Shown here: piece by piece, positions 55,494-64,000 of the stretch
Layout: every line of letters starts with the position of its first letter
How positions within the stretch are numbered: position 1 is the stretch's first letter
NCBI RefSeq assembly: GCF_900156535.1
Contig: NZ_FTNV01000004.1
Coordinates: forward strand, 163,634 to 227,633
DNA from: Roseovarius nanhaiticus
Lineage (GTDB): Bacteria; Pseudomonadota; Alphaproteobacteria; Rhodobacterales; Rhodobacteraceae
Direction of reading: 5' to 3'
Length of the DNA stretch: 64,000 nucleotides
Position numbers and translations under genes: made by a program
The notes under the pieces: model-generated
Database searches by the model: none
What the model was told of the DNA's origin: nothing
What the model saw: the letters and a program-made list of their open reading frames with translations, nothing else

Positions 55494-56525
55494 ATGGCCC
55501 AATCCGACACCGAGAACCGCATGTTCGTCCTGGCCGAGCGTCCAGAGGGCGCGCCAGACGACAATACCCTGCGCCTTGAAACCGCTAAATTGCCCAGCGC
55601 TGGGCCCGGCCAGATGCTCTTGCGCAACGAATACCTGTCCCTCGATCCCTATATGCGGGGTCGGATGAGCGACGCGCCCTCCTATGCTCCGCCAGTCAAG
55701 ATCGGCGATGTGATGGTAGGCGGCACCGTAGCTCAGGTCGTCTCATCGGACGTCGACGGCTTTAATCAAGGCGACTGGGTGGTCGCTTTTGGCGGCTGGC
55801 AGGACTACGCCCTGTCCGACGGCAAGGGCGTGATCAACATGGGCAAGTCGCCCGAAAATCCGTCTTGGGCGCTTGGCGTCCTCGGCATGCCAGGCCTGAC
55901 GGCTTGGGCCGGACTGACCCAGATCGGGCAGCCGAAAGAGGGTGAAACGCTGGTCGTCGCCGGAGCGAGCGGGCCGGTGGGCGCGACGGTTGGTCAGATC
56001 GGCAAGATCCTCGGCTTGCGCGTTGTCGGGATCGCGGGCGGCGCCGAGAAATGCAGCCACGTCGTGGACACCCTCGGCTTCGACGACTGCATCGACTACA
56101 AGGCCGACGGTTTTCCCAAGGCACTCGAAGCGGCGGCCCCCGATGGCGTCGACATCTACTTCGAAAATGTCGGCGGCGCGGTCTTTGACGCGGTTCTGCC
56201 GTTGCTCAACCCGTCGGCTCGGATCCCGGTCTGTGGGTTGATCTCGCAGTATAACGCGACCTCCCTGCCGGACGGTCCGGATCGTTTGAGCCTGCTCATG
56301 GGCACGATCCTGCGCAAGCGGATGACCCTACGCGGCTTTATCGTCTTTGACGACTTCGGTCACCTATACCCAGAGTTCGCCAAGCAGATGGGCGAGTGGG
56401 TGACGCAAGGAAAGATCAAGTATCGCGAGGAAATGATTGACGGACTGGAACAGGCACCCGCAGCGTTTGTTGGCCTGCTCAATGGTGAGGCTTTCGGCAA
56501 ACGCGTCGTCAAGCTGAGCGGATAA
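55494..56525 (+). CDS. NADP-dependent MDR-family oxidoreductase (CurA / leukotriene-B4 dehydrogenase-like)
   Basis: A 343-residue medium-chain reductase without structural zinc. Motifs: LSLDPYMRGRM (about 48-58) and MVGGTVAQVV of the N-terminal domain, the Rossmann loop VVAGASGPVGATVGQIGKI (about 153-171), and FENVGGAVFDAVLPLL (about 223-238). The family reduces the double bond of alpha,beta-unsaturated ketones or aldehydes. It may act with the VOC protein in clearing reactive carbonyls under LysR control. Confidence 0.92.
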   Translation: MAQSDTENRMFVLAERPEGAPDDNTLRLETAKLPSAGPGQMLLRNEYLSLDPYMRGRMSDAPSYAPPVKIGDVMVGGTVAQVVSSDVDGFNQGDWVVAFGGWQDYALSDGKGVINMGKSPENPSWALGVLGMPGLTAWAGLTQIGQPKEGETLVVAGASGPVGATVGQIGKILGLRVVGIAGGAEKCSHVVDTLGFDDCIDYKADGFPKALEAAAPDGVDIYFENVGGAVFDAVLPLLNPSARIPVCGLISQYNATSLPDGPDRLSLLMGTILRKRMTLRGFIVFDDFGHLYPEFAKQMGEWVTQGKIKYREEMIDGLEQAPAAFVGLLNGEAFGKRVVKLSG

Positions 56526-57000
56526 GCACCCCTGCACTCAGATGAATGAACCGATACAAATTGTATGGCATTGACAACGCAAAGTTAATTGGGCTGCACT
56601 GGCAAACAGACGGGTTTCTGACTCGAATAGTTTGCCAGGGCGTCCTGACCATTCAATGAAGCCAAGCCATCTCACGCTGGCTTCAACCAGTTACAGGCAG
56701 CCGCGACTTCGCGCGAAACGCAACGGCGACGATGCCCAGATCAACGCGACTCGGCGTCTACAGGCGGCGAGACCGCGCGAGAGGATCTCCACAAACCCAA
56801 GACCCTGTCGACTGTGTCAGCCGAGGCTAATGGCGCAGTCTCTTTCTCGGCCTCGGCCACTTAAAGAATCTCGCAAAAGACACGGCGGCACCGCTCCGAT
56901 CGGGGCCTTCGCCGCAAGCAACTGTCCTGTCAGAGCTGCTTGCCACGCGCCGCCTATGTCCACGCGCCCCAAGGGCGGAGATGGCACGTCGCTAATATGG
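56526..57000. other. Gene-free interval downstream of the ars operon and MDR gene
   Basis: Two transcription units converge here. Frames that cross the interval are shadows of arsC or lack any domain. A GCCGAGGC/GCCTCGGC inverted repeat occurs near 56820-56856, with a wide loop. Nothing else recognised. Confidence 0.5.
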
Positions 57001-57422
57001 TCAGGCAAGACGGTTCCCTTCGGCGTCGATGATCGGCGCGCCATCCTCTTTGGCCAGAGGGCCTGGCGGCAGGACGTCGAGAAGGTCGAGCACAGTCTCG
57101 CTCGGGCGGCAGAGGCGCACACCCTTAGGCGAGCAAACGATGGGGCGATTGACCAGGATCGGATGCGTCAACATCGCAGCCAAGATGGCTTCGTCGCTGA
57201 CGGACGGATCGAGCAGGCCAAGATCCTTCGCCGGAGATTTCGTCGTGCGCAGTGCCGTGCGCGGCGTCAGACCGGCCGCAGCAAACAAGGCCAAGAGTTG
57301 CGGTCGGGTCCAGCCTGTCTTGAGATACTCGATGACCACCGGCGTCTCGCCCGAAGCCTCGATAATCGCAAGCACGTTGCGCGAGGTTTGACAGTCCGGA
57401 TTGTGATGAATGACGATGCTCA

Positions 57423-57423
<1 letters not shown>
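57001..57423 (-). CDS. arsC: Arsenate reductase (glutaredoxin-coupled ArsC)
   Basis: A 140-residue protein starting at the ATG at 57423, which shares one base with the acr3 stop (TGATG). The catalytic cysteine is C11 in HHNPDCQTSRN; TPRTALRTTKSPAKDLGL and VNRPIVCSPKGVRLCRPSE supply the arginines expected for the R773-type enzyme. It reduces arsenate to arsenite for export by Acr3. Last gene of arsR-acr3-arsC. Confidence 0.95.
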
Positions 57424-58487
<1,064 letters not shown>

Positions 58488-58497
58488 GGCAGTTTTC

Positions 58498-58833
58498 CTA
58501 TGATTGGTGGCAGGCAATTTCGTCAATGACGGGCTGACAGAGCTCTGGACGGCCTGCACAGCAATCCTCCATCAGGAACGCCAGCAGCCCGCGCACACCA
58601 TCCATGTCGGCGAAATAGCGGATGCTACGGCCTTCCCGCTCGCTCCGGATCAAGCCGGAACGAGCGAGGATTGCCAGGTTGGCCGACATCGTATTTTGCC
58701 GAACGCCGAGGGTGTCTCCGATGTCGCCGGCTGACATACCGGCTTCGCCAGCCTTTATGAGCAGGCGGAACACATTGAGCCGCGTCGGTTGGCTTAGAGC
58801 GGCAAAGGCCTCGAGAGCGATATCATTATCCAT
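58498..58833 (-). CDS. arsR: ArsR-family metalloregulatory repressor
   Basis: A 111-residue winged helix protein ([15 protein letters not shown] start at 58833). The helix-turn-helix includes [20 protein letters not shown]; a cysteine pair CC ([11 protein letters not shown]) near residues 88-96 is the probable arsenite site, placed at the C-terminus rather than in the DNA-binding helix as in the R773 type. A TTG-initiated longer form is possible but would start inside the -35 element. First gene of the ars operon, probably autoregulated. Confidence 0.93.
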   Translation of the reverse strand: MDNDIALEAFAALSQPTRLNVFRLLIKAGEAGMSAGDIGDTLGVRQNTMSANLAILARSGLIRSEREGRSIRYFADMDGVRGLLAFLMEDCCAGRPELCQPVIDEIACHQS

Positions 58834-58869
58834 ATATCCGGATATATTGATATGATAACCGACTGTCAA
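58832..58869 (-). promoter_or_regulatory. arsR promoter with operator palindrome over the start codon
   Basis: On the minus strand TTGACA (58869-58864) and TATATC (58846-58841) are separated by 17 bp, a good sigma-70 promoter. The predicted start of transcription falls at about 58834, next to the ATG at 58833, so the mRNA would be leaderless. The perfect 16-bp palindrome ATATATCCGGATATAT (58832-58847) covers the -10 element and the first bases of the gene, a fitting site for ArsR. Confidence 0.65.
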
Positions 58870-59468
58870 GTTCAGTCGCCGTGCAACGTCAGATGATCAG
58901 CCGCGCCCGAGCTGCCGACTGCCTGGAGTCTGAAGATGGTGCGCCCCGTAGCTAATCGCCGCTATGCGGAAGCTGAGTGGGAGGATGCTGTCGCGAGTGG
59001 ACGCCCAATGGGCCGATAGCAGATGTAACGCGGAGATACGCGACCGGTATCAAGGTCCACTTAGCTGCTGTGTGCATCGTCCTAAGTACTTCTGCGCCCA
59101 GATTTAACGTGGACCTAAACGATATCTCCAAGGGGCCTTGTGAGCTACTCCCGTCTCTTGGACAGGATCTGGCGTAATTTAAGCTACTCATTGCACCTGC
59201 TGATCGGGTTGGTGGGGCTTATCGGTGCCTATGTCGACTGCAACCTACGCTTCGCAATCTGGCAGGGATCCGGTTTCGGGAATATCTAATTTGAGGCTGT
59301 GGTGACCACATCCGATATGCAGGATGGCCGATGACGCCCGATGTCCGGGACGGCAGGGAAAAGCAGTCTCTGCAACAGACAGTGCGACGCGGACTCAGTT
59401 TCATGGACGGGATCAGCTGTCGAGGACCCTTCTGTGCTAAGATGTCTTCATAACCAATGGAGGACGCG
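58870..59468. other. Gene-free interval of about 600 bp
   Basis: No supported gene and no clear hairpin followed by a T-run. Frames are short and lack ribosome sites. The promoter of the small gene at 59469 should lie at its right end. Confidence 0.5.
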
Positions 59469-59759
59469 ATGCGCTATATCACAATCACCACAGGGGAAAT
59501 CGCTGACGGTACCGATTACAAAGTTTCCCTCCGCGCAATGGAGGAGAAACGAATCCCTGCGCTTAAGGGTTTTGGAGCTAGCCGCGTCACGGTGGTCCGC
59601 ACGAGCGACCGAACCAGCGCCGCGATCACAGAATGGCCTGACAAGGCCACGCGAGACGCGGCTGAGCTGAAAATCGAACAGGTTCGTCGATCTTTGCACC
59701 GGGAGGATATGACGCGCATAACAGGTGAAATGAGGGGAGAAATCGTGGCTGACCTCTGA
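59469..59759 (+). CDS. Small protein of unknown function, possible dimeric alpha-beta barrel
   Basis: A 96-residue protein starting at the ATG at 59469, with GGAGG 5 nt upstream, which makes the gene credible. The pattern MRYITITTGEIADG, then a helix (VSLRAMEEKRIPALK), then SRVTVVRTSDRTSAAITEW resembles the ferredoxin-like plan of ABM/NIPSNAP proteins, but no motif settles it. Stand-alone gene in gene-poor DNA. Confidence 0.6.
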   Translation: MRYITITTGEIADGTDYKVSLRAMEEKRIPALKGFGASRVTVVRTSDRTSAAITEWPDKATRDAAELKIEQVRRSLHREDMTRITGEMRGEIVADL

Positions 59760-60160
59760 CGCAAGGGGCAATCGCCGGACATAACGCTTGTTGCAACAGA
59801 GGCCACCGGCCAGCCGAACGCTTACAATTGCTTGTGACTTCTGTCGACCGAAAGCAAGAACACGTCACTTGAGGAACAATGGCCGCTGACGCTGAGCGTC
59901 CGGTCAATAGGTGTAGCACGTCATAGCGAAAGCTAACTTCTGTCCCGCATTCCAAACCTTGTTGCTGGCCGCATCCAAGGTCTGAAAGGAGCCCATCCTG
60001 CAAGGATTTTCGCTCGCAGAGAGTGGCTACTTTCGGTTGCAGGGTTGCCGGCCTTAAGCGCCCTTCTGATCCCAAGAATGGCTGGTGATGTCTAAATGCC
60101 AATCTGCGGATTCCGTTTGAGCAAGCGCGTCTTTCGGCTCGGTCCGAGCCAACCCAAGCG
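59760..60160. other. Gene-free interval of about 400 bp
   Basis: Between the convergent small gene and the TetR gene. No gene, repeat or terminator with a clear T-run was recognised. Confidence 0.5.
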
Positions 60161-60760
60161 TCAGGCGGCGCGGCGCAGATCGCTAATCTCATTTGCCAGG
60201 TCTTGCGCCAGCCGCTGCATGGCTACGGGGTCCGTTTCCCGCTGAGCCTGGATCTTCAATCCGAAGACATAAGTCTGCATCCGTCGGGCCAGGCGGGCCG
60301 GGTCTGCATCGGCGGGCAGTTCGCCCGCCGCGCGAGCCTTGGTGAAGCCATCCTCTAGGAGGCGGAGGATTGTCTCCAGGTGCGCCAGCACGAGGCCGCG
60401 CAGGTCCGAGTGATCGCTCTGAATTTCCAGCAGGGATTTGACCAACATGCAGGCGGTCGAGGGCTTGTCGCACGGCTCAAGCCCGCCCAATGATAACAGA
60501 TAGCCGCGCAGTGCTATTAGGGCCGAGGGTGCATCGGAGATCATCGCAGCCAGTTCCGCCTCCATCCGTCCGGCATAGAGGTCAAGTGCGGCACCAAACA
60601 ACGCCTCCTTGCTCTGGAACGCCGCGTAGATCGAACCGGGCCGCATCTTCAACGCAAGCTCCAGATCCTTGAGGGATGTCGCGGCATATCCCTTGACCCA
60701 GAACAGGGTCATCGCGGCATCGAGGGCCGCATCGCGATCGTATGTCGGTGCGCGGGGCAT
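60161..60760 (-). CDS. TetR-family transcriptional repressor
   Basis: A 199-residue protein starting at the ATG at 60760 (MPRAPTYDRD); a longer frame would run through the operator region. The N-terminal domain (about 5-52) reads AALDAAMTLFWVKGYAATS and KDLELALKMRPGSIYAAFQSK, the TetR helix-turn-helix. The C-terminal part is helical and binds an unknown ligand. Divergent from an AhpD-like gene with two operator-like sites between them, so repression of both genes is likely. Confidence 0.93.
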   Translation of the reverse strand: MPRAPTYDRDAALDAAMTLFWVKGYAATSLKDLELALKMRPGSIYAAFQSKEALFGAALDLYAGRMEAELAAMISDAPSALIALRGYLLSLGGLEPCDKPSTACMLVKSLLEIQSDHSDLRGLVLAHLETILRLLEDGFTKARAAGELPADADPARLARRMQTYVFGLKIQAQRETDPVAMQRLAQDLANEISDLRRAA

Positions 60761-60820
60761 GGTTCCGGATACACTTTTGGGTATTCGGCAGATAGCCCGA
60801 AAGCCACCTCTCACTAACAT

Positions 60821-60859
60821 TTGAGCGATCACTCTTTTATTACTTGAGTGATCGTTCAA
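60821..60859. promoter_or_regulatory. TetR-type operator pair between the repressor and the AhpD-like gene
   Basis: The arms TTGAGCGATCACTC (60821-60834) and GAGTGATCGTTCAA (60846-60859) form an inverted repeat with one mismatch and an 11-bp spacer. Each arm, with its flanks, is also a near-palindrome of the TTGAgtGATCxxTCAA type, so two dimers could bind. The stretch overlaps the divergent promoter region. Confidence 0.6.
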
Positions 60860-60916
60860 GTATTGACACATCTGCTCCCATCACCGTCGCACGAAGCGAT
60901 AGCATAGGAGACTTTC

Positions 60917-61480
60917 ATGTCCACACTCGACCGCCTTGACGAATCCAACGCACCCGAAAAGTCGATCCCGCTGATCGAGAAATCAAAGGCGGCCTTCGGG
61001 CGCCTGCCGGGCCTGCATAGCGTGCTGGCCGGATCGCCCGCCGCTTTTGAAGGTTACCAGGCTCTACACCGCCTGTTCGCCGAAGAGACCGCATTCGATG
61101 CCGACGAAAAGACAGTCGTGTGGCAGACAATCAACGTCGAACACCAGTGCCATTATTGCGTGCCCGCCCATACCGGCATCGCGAAGATGATGAAGGTCAG
61201 TGACGAGATCTCGGACGCGCTGCGGGATGAGACGCCGCTCCCGACGCCGAAGCTGGAGGCGCTGCGCACTTTCACGCTCGCAATGGTGCGCGAGCGGGGC
61301 AACATCGATGATGCAACCCTTCAGGCGTTTTATGACGCGGGCTTCGCGCAGCGCCATGTGCTGGAAGTCATCCTTGGCCTCGCCCAGAAGGTAATGAGCA
61401 ACTACACCAATCACATCGCGAACACGCCCGTCGATGCCCCTATGCAGAAGTTCGACTGGGTGCCGAAGGCGGACCGGTAA
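60917..61480 (+). CDS. AhpD-like / carboxymuconolactone decarboxylase-family protein
   Basis: A 187-residue protein. The active-site pattern E75-x2-C78-x2-C81-x3-H85 in EHQCHYCVPAHT is that of the peroxidase-related AhpD group, in which the two cysteines cycle as a disulfide. It could reduce peroxides or protect against reactive compounds. Its expression is probably relieved when the TetR ligand is present. Confidence 0.9.
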   Translation: MSTLDRLDESNAPEKSIPLIEKSKAAFGRLPGLHSVLAGSPAAFEGYQALHRLFAEETAFDADEKTVVWQTINVEHQCHYCVPAHTGIAKMMKVSDEISDALRDETPLPTPKLEALRTFTLAMVRERGNIDDATLQAFYDAGFAQRHVLEVILGLAQKVMSNYTNHIANTPVDAPMQKFDWVPKADR

Positions 61481-61770
61481 GCTTTGCGGTCCCGGCGATC
61501 ACTGATCGTCGGGGCATCACCCACGGAGTAAAATCTATTTATTGAGACGCTGAACCAAATTGCGGATCAATCAAGAGTCCTTTTATGCCACATAGCACGC
61601 ACCAGCACGAAAAATGCCGAGCGAAGAGCCAATAACCGCTTTTTTGAAAGCTGGACCGCAGCGACAGCGAATTGGGTCAGGGTCAGGAATGAGCCGAAAG
61701 AACACGACCATTGTGGAGCGCGCTGGCTCGGGCGCGTAGTCACCGGTCCATCATCAGTGGCAATCCCAGA

Positions 61771-63192
61771 TTACACGGCCGCAAGTGTCCCGGTGAGTTT
61801 CGGCAATAGACCCAGCTCAATCCAAAATGTTGAGCCCTTTCCTTCGACCGAGCTGAACCCGATTTCTCCGCCCAGCAAATCAATTAGCTGCTTCGAGATG
61901 CTCAAACCCAAGCCACTGCTCTTGGTGGAACCCGTGGTACCCGGGTTGAGCTGATGAAAGGGCAAGAAGATTGCTTTTTGTCGGTCAACGGGGATGCCCA
62001 TACCATTGTCGGTGATCTCTATCCGCGCTTTCTGGTCAATTTTTTTCAATCTGATTTCCACGACGTCGCCTGAGGTCGTAAATTTTGTCGCGTTGGAAAT
62101 CAGGTTGACCAGAACCTGACTGACGCGGGTGCTGTCCGTGAAGGCTTTCACCTCCTCTCCAGGAGTGGTCACTTTATATCGAACGTCGTGCTTGTCGGCG
62201 TAGGCGTGGCAACTTTCTACCGCCGCGGTGACGACATCATTCAGATCTACGTTTTTTCGCTCCAACGAGACCTTACCCTCGCTCAAAGCCTGAGCATCGA
62301 GTATATCATTGACCAACGCCAGAAGCCGGTCTCCATTGCGCATTGCCAGATCAAGCAGCTTGAGCGCGGTCTCATCCGTCATCGTGTCCGCAACCCGGCG
62401 CTTCAATAAAGCCAAGCCGCCGATAATTGAGGTCAGCGGCGTCCTCAACTCGTGACTCACGATGCTCATGAAATTCATTTTCATGCGAGCGGCCGAAGAC
62501 GCTTCCTCGGCAAGTATGCGCATTGCGGTTTCAGAATTCTCGGCAGCTTTGACTTCAAGCAGGAGCATAAAAATGAAGATGCCCAAAAGACCGAGGACCG
62601 TCACGCTAAGATAAGCGACCGCATTGGACAGAAAGAGAAGACCTTCTCTGAATTCGGCCATCGCTCCGGATTTCGCCTGCGAAAGCGCGAGCAAGAAATT
62701 TCTGATCGAGAGATCAAAGCCTTCCAAGGCCAACAGAATACTTTGAGCCTGCTCATCGCGTTCTTCGGCGGTGAGGCGATCCGTATTGAGACCATTGATT
62801 GCAGGTTCCAATCTCTTGAACGTGGCCTCAAGATCCGCAACAACGTCGGCATCGATTTCAAATTTTTCAATGAGTTCCGGTAGGGTACCCTTCTGGAGGA
62901 TATTGATGCGGCTCCATGCGATGTCATACCGCATGGCCACTTCTGCCGGTGATTTATATCCAAGCGCATATTCGCCAACGGCTTTTTCGAGCCTTAACAA
63001 TTCAAACTGCAATTGTGAGGCGACCCATAGAGGATCACTCTGCTCGGCAGTTTTGATTTGCTGGACGCCGTCGTCCAATTTCGAAATCACCGTGATTCCA
63101 AAAGTGACTGCCCCGGCAAACAAGAGCAAGAGCAGGCCGCGAATATATCTCCTGTATGGAGTTATTCGACCGAGATGCTCTTCAGCTGCCAT
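61771..63192 (-). CDS. Membrane sensor histidine kinase
   Basis: A 473-residue protein with two membrane helices (about 17-37 and 190-212) and a helical periplasmic domain of about 150 residues between them, rich in acidic residues, like a four-helix-bundle sensor. The kinase core has H247 in IVSHELRTPLTS, LVNLISNATKFT, DNGMGIPVD and SSGLGLSISKQLI. There is no receiver domain and no HAMP that I can see. It overlaps the upstream periplasmic protein gene by 31 nt, so both are made together; that protein may feed a signal to the sensor. No partner regulator is in the window. Confidence 0.92.
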   Translation of the reverse strand: MAAEEHLGRITPYRRYIRGLLLLLFAGAVTFGITVISKLDDGVQQIKTAEQSDPLWVASQLQFELLRLEKAVGEYALGYKSPAEVAMRYDIAWSRINILQKGTLPELIEKFEIDADVVADLEATFKRLEPAINGLNTDRLTAEERDEQAQSILLALEGFDLSIRNFLLALSQAKSGAMAEFREGLLFLSNAVAYLSVTVLGLLGIFIFMLLLEVKAAENSETAMRILAEEASSAARMKMNFMSIVSHELRTPLTSIIGGLALLKRRVADTMTDETALKLLDLAMRNGDRLLALVNDILDAQALSEGKVSLERKNVDLNDVVTAAVESCHAYADKHDVRYKVTTPGEEVKAFTDSTRVSQVLVNLISNATKFTTSGDVVEIRLKKIDQKARIEITDNGMGIPVDRQKAIFLPFHQLNPGTTGSTKSSGLGLSISKQLIDLLGGEIGFSSVEGKGSTFWIELGLLPKLTGTLAAV

Positions 63193-63635
63193 ACCAACCT
63201 ATCGTTGTAAATTTCGTCACGAAGCTCCGGATTGTCGTCCATAGGGTAGATAACCCAAACCGGTCCCTTGTCACGAACTGACATCGGCTCACCGTTAAGC
63301 AAGACGGCCAGGATGACGTCATACTCAAAAGCGTCCACAGCAGGCACTTCCGAGGAAAAATCGTTGAGCGCGACCATTCTGAGGGTCGTATCGCGGCTCA
63401 CCTCCATCCCCTCGAGGATGGAGCGCAGGCTCGGCCCTTGGAAGGTGGTTACCACGTCAACGAAGTCGTTTTTCGTCACAATCGTTGTCTGCGGCATCGC
63501 AAGGATTTCTTCGAGGGTAAAGCTTTCCACTCTATCTTTGGTTGTGACGGTAAGGATGTCCTGTGCGTCGCTCAAGGTTGGTGCCGCGAGCAGAAAAGCC
63601 AACACGCCAATGAAGAAAGTTTTCTTAATTTGCAT
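63162..63635 (-). CDS. Exported protein with sulfite-oxidase/YedY-like fold, probably without cofactor
   Basis: A 157-residue protein with a signal peptide of about 23 residues (ending LSDAQ region). The mature part shows features of the molybdopterin-oxidoreductase (SUOX) fold: FTLEEILAMPQ, VVTTFQGPSLRSILEGM, VRDKGPVWVIYP. The catalytic cysteine of true YedY/SUOX proteins is not visible, and the length is short, so it may be a ligand-binding relative. The start may be the ATG at 63638 instead. Coupling to the histidine kinase suggests it serves as a periplasmic sensor partner. Confidence 0.75.
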   Translation of the reverse strand: MQIKKTFFIGVLAFLLAAPTLSDAQDILTVTTKDRVESFTLEEILAMPQTTIVTKNDFVDVVTTFQGPSLRSILEGMEVSRDTTLRMVALNDFSSEVPAVDAFEYDVILAVLLNGEPMSVRDKGPVWVIYPMDDNPELRDEIYNDRLVWQLKSISVE

Positions 63636-63906
63636 CATACAATCCCAGATGTTCTGGTCGGTAGCGCTTCTTCGTAACACAACTTCATGTCATTATTTTG
63701 TCGCTTTAACCTGCGGCATTCAATTGTGACAGGAATGACCCCATCGAGTGGTCCAGGGCTTTCGGAGAATGCACTTAAATTGTGGATCAAGCAGATGGTT
63801 GGCAGCGATCACCGTGAAACCGGATGGCGGCCGGACACGACTGGAGTGCCAACGCAAAAAATCACCCGAAGGTGACTGTTAACGCACTGTAATTTTGCAG
63901 TATTTT

Positions 63907-63983
<77 letters not shown>

Positions 63984-64000
63984 CCATTTGCGCCTCACGT

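Overview
The window looks like part of an alphaproteobacterial chromosome, most likely a marine Rhodobacterales (Roseobacter-group) bacterium. The basis is the GC-rich coding sequence, long runs of 4-nt ATGA gene overlaps, several TTG/GTG starts, a perfect CtrA-type site, an alphaproteobacterial initiator tRNA and large RTX proteins with a type I secretion system. No species can be named from the sequence alone.

Layout. (1) 1-4.1 kb: a peptide/solute ABC transporter (binding protein and two permeases, the second cut by the window edge) on the minus strand, with a divergent IclR regulator. (2) 4.1-29.7 kb: a large surface-polysaccharide locus. It holds kdsD-like, ugd and rmlCBDA genes for activated sugars; an ABC-type capsule exporter (kpsM, kpsE, kpsT); a GT2 glycosyltransferase; an RTX protein with an apparent beta-propeller N-terminus; UDP-galactopyranose mutase; a manC-gmd-colC-colD operon that matches the GDP-L-colitose pathway; and a six-gene operon with two sulfotransferase-like proteins, a GlfT2-like galactofuranosyltransferase, two GT2-type proteins and one unknown protein. 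Together they predict a capsule or exopolysaccharide that may contain rhamnose, galactofuranose and colitose and may be sulfated. (3) 30-34.6 kb: an EF-hand protein divergent from an OmpR-type two-component system, then pgi. (4) 35.7-50.4 kb: a four-gene minus-strand type I secretion operon whose first gene encodes an about 3000-residue protein with two animal-heme-peroxidase domains and RTX repeats, followed by the ABC exporter, a second RTX protein with an N-terminal membrane segment, and the HlyD-type adaptor. (5) 50.8-52.9 kb: a NarL/DegS-type kinase and a LuxR-type response regulator, arranged convergently next to that operon. (6) 53.9-61.5 kb: small accessory units in gene-poor DNA: LysR with VOC and MDR enzymes, an arsR-acr3-arsC operon with a palindrome over its promoter and start codon, a small orphan gene, and TetR with an AhpD-like protein. 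(7) 61.8-64 kb: a periplasmic oxidoreductase-like protein overlapping a hybridless sensor kinase, and a tRNA-fMet.

The most notable points are the colitose pathway inferred from a histidine replacing the PLP lysine in ColD, the combined galactofuranose and sulfotransferase operon behind a CtrA box, and the giant dual-peroxidase RTX protein, which resembles the MopA family of manganese-oxidising peroxidases. Stretches at 34.6-35.7, 52.9-53.9, 56.5-57.0, 58.9-59.5 and 59.8-60.2 kb hold no gene that I can support.
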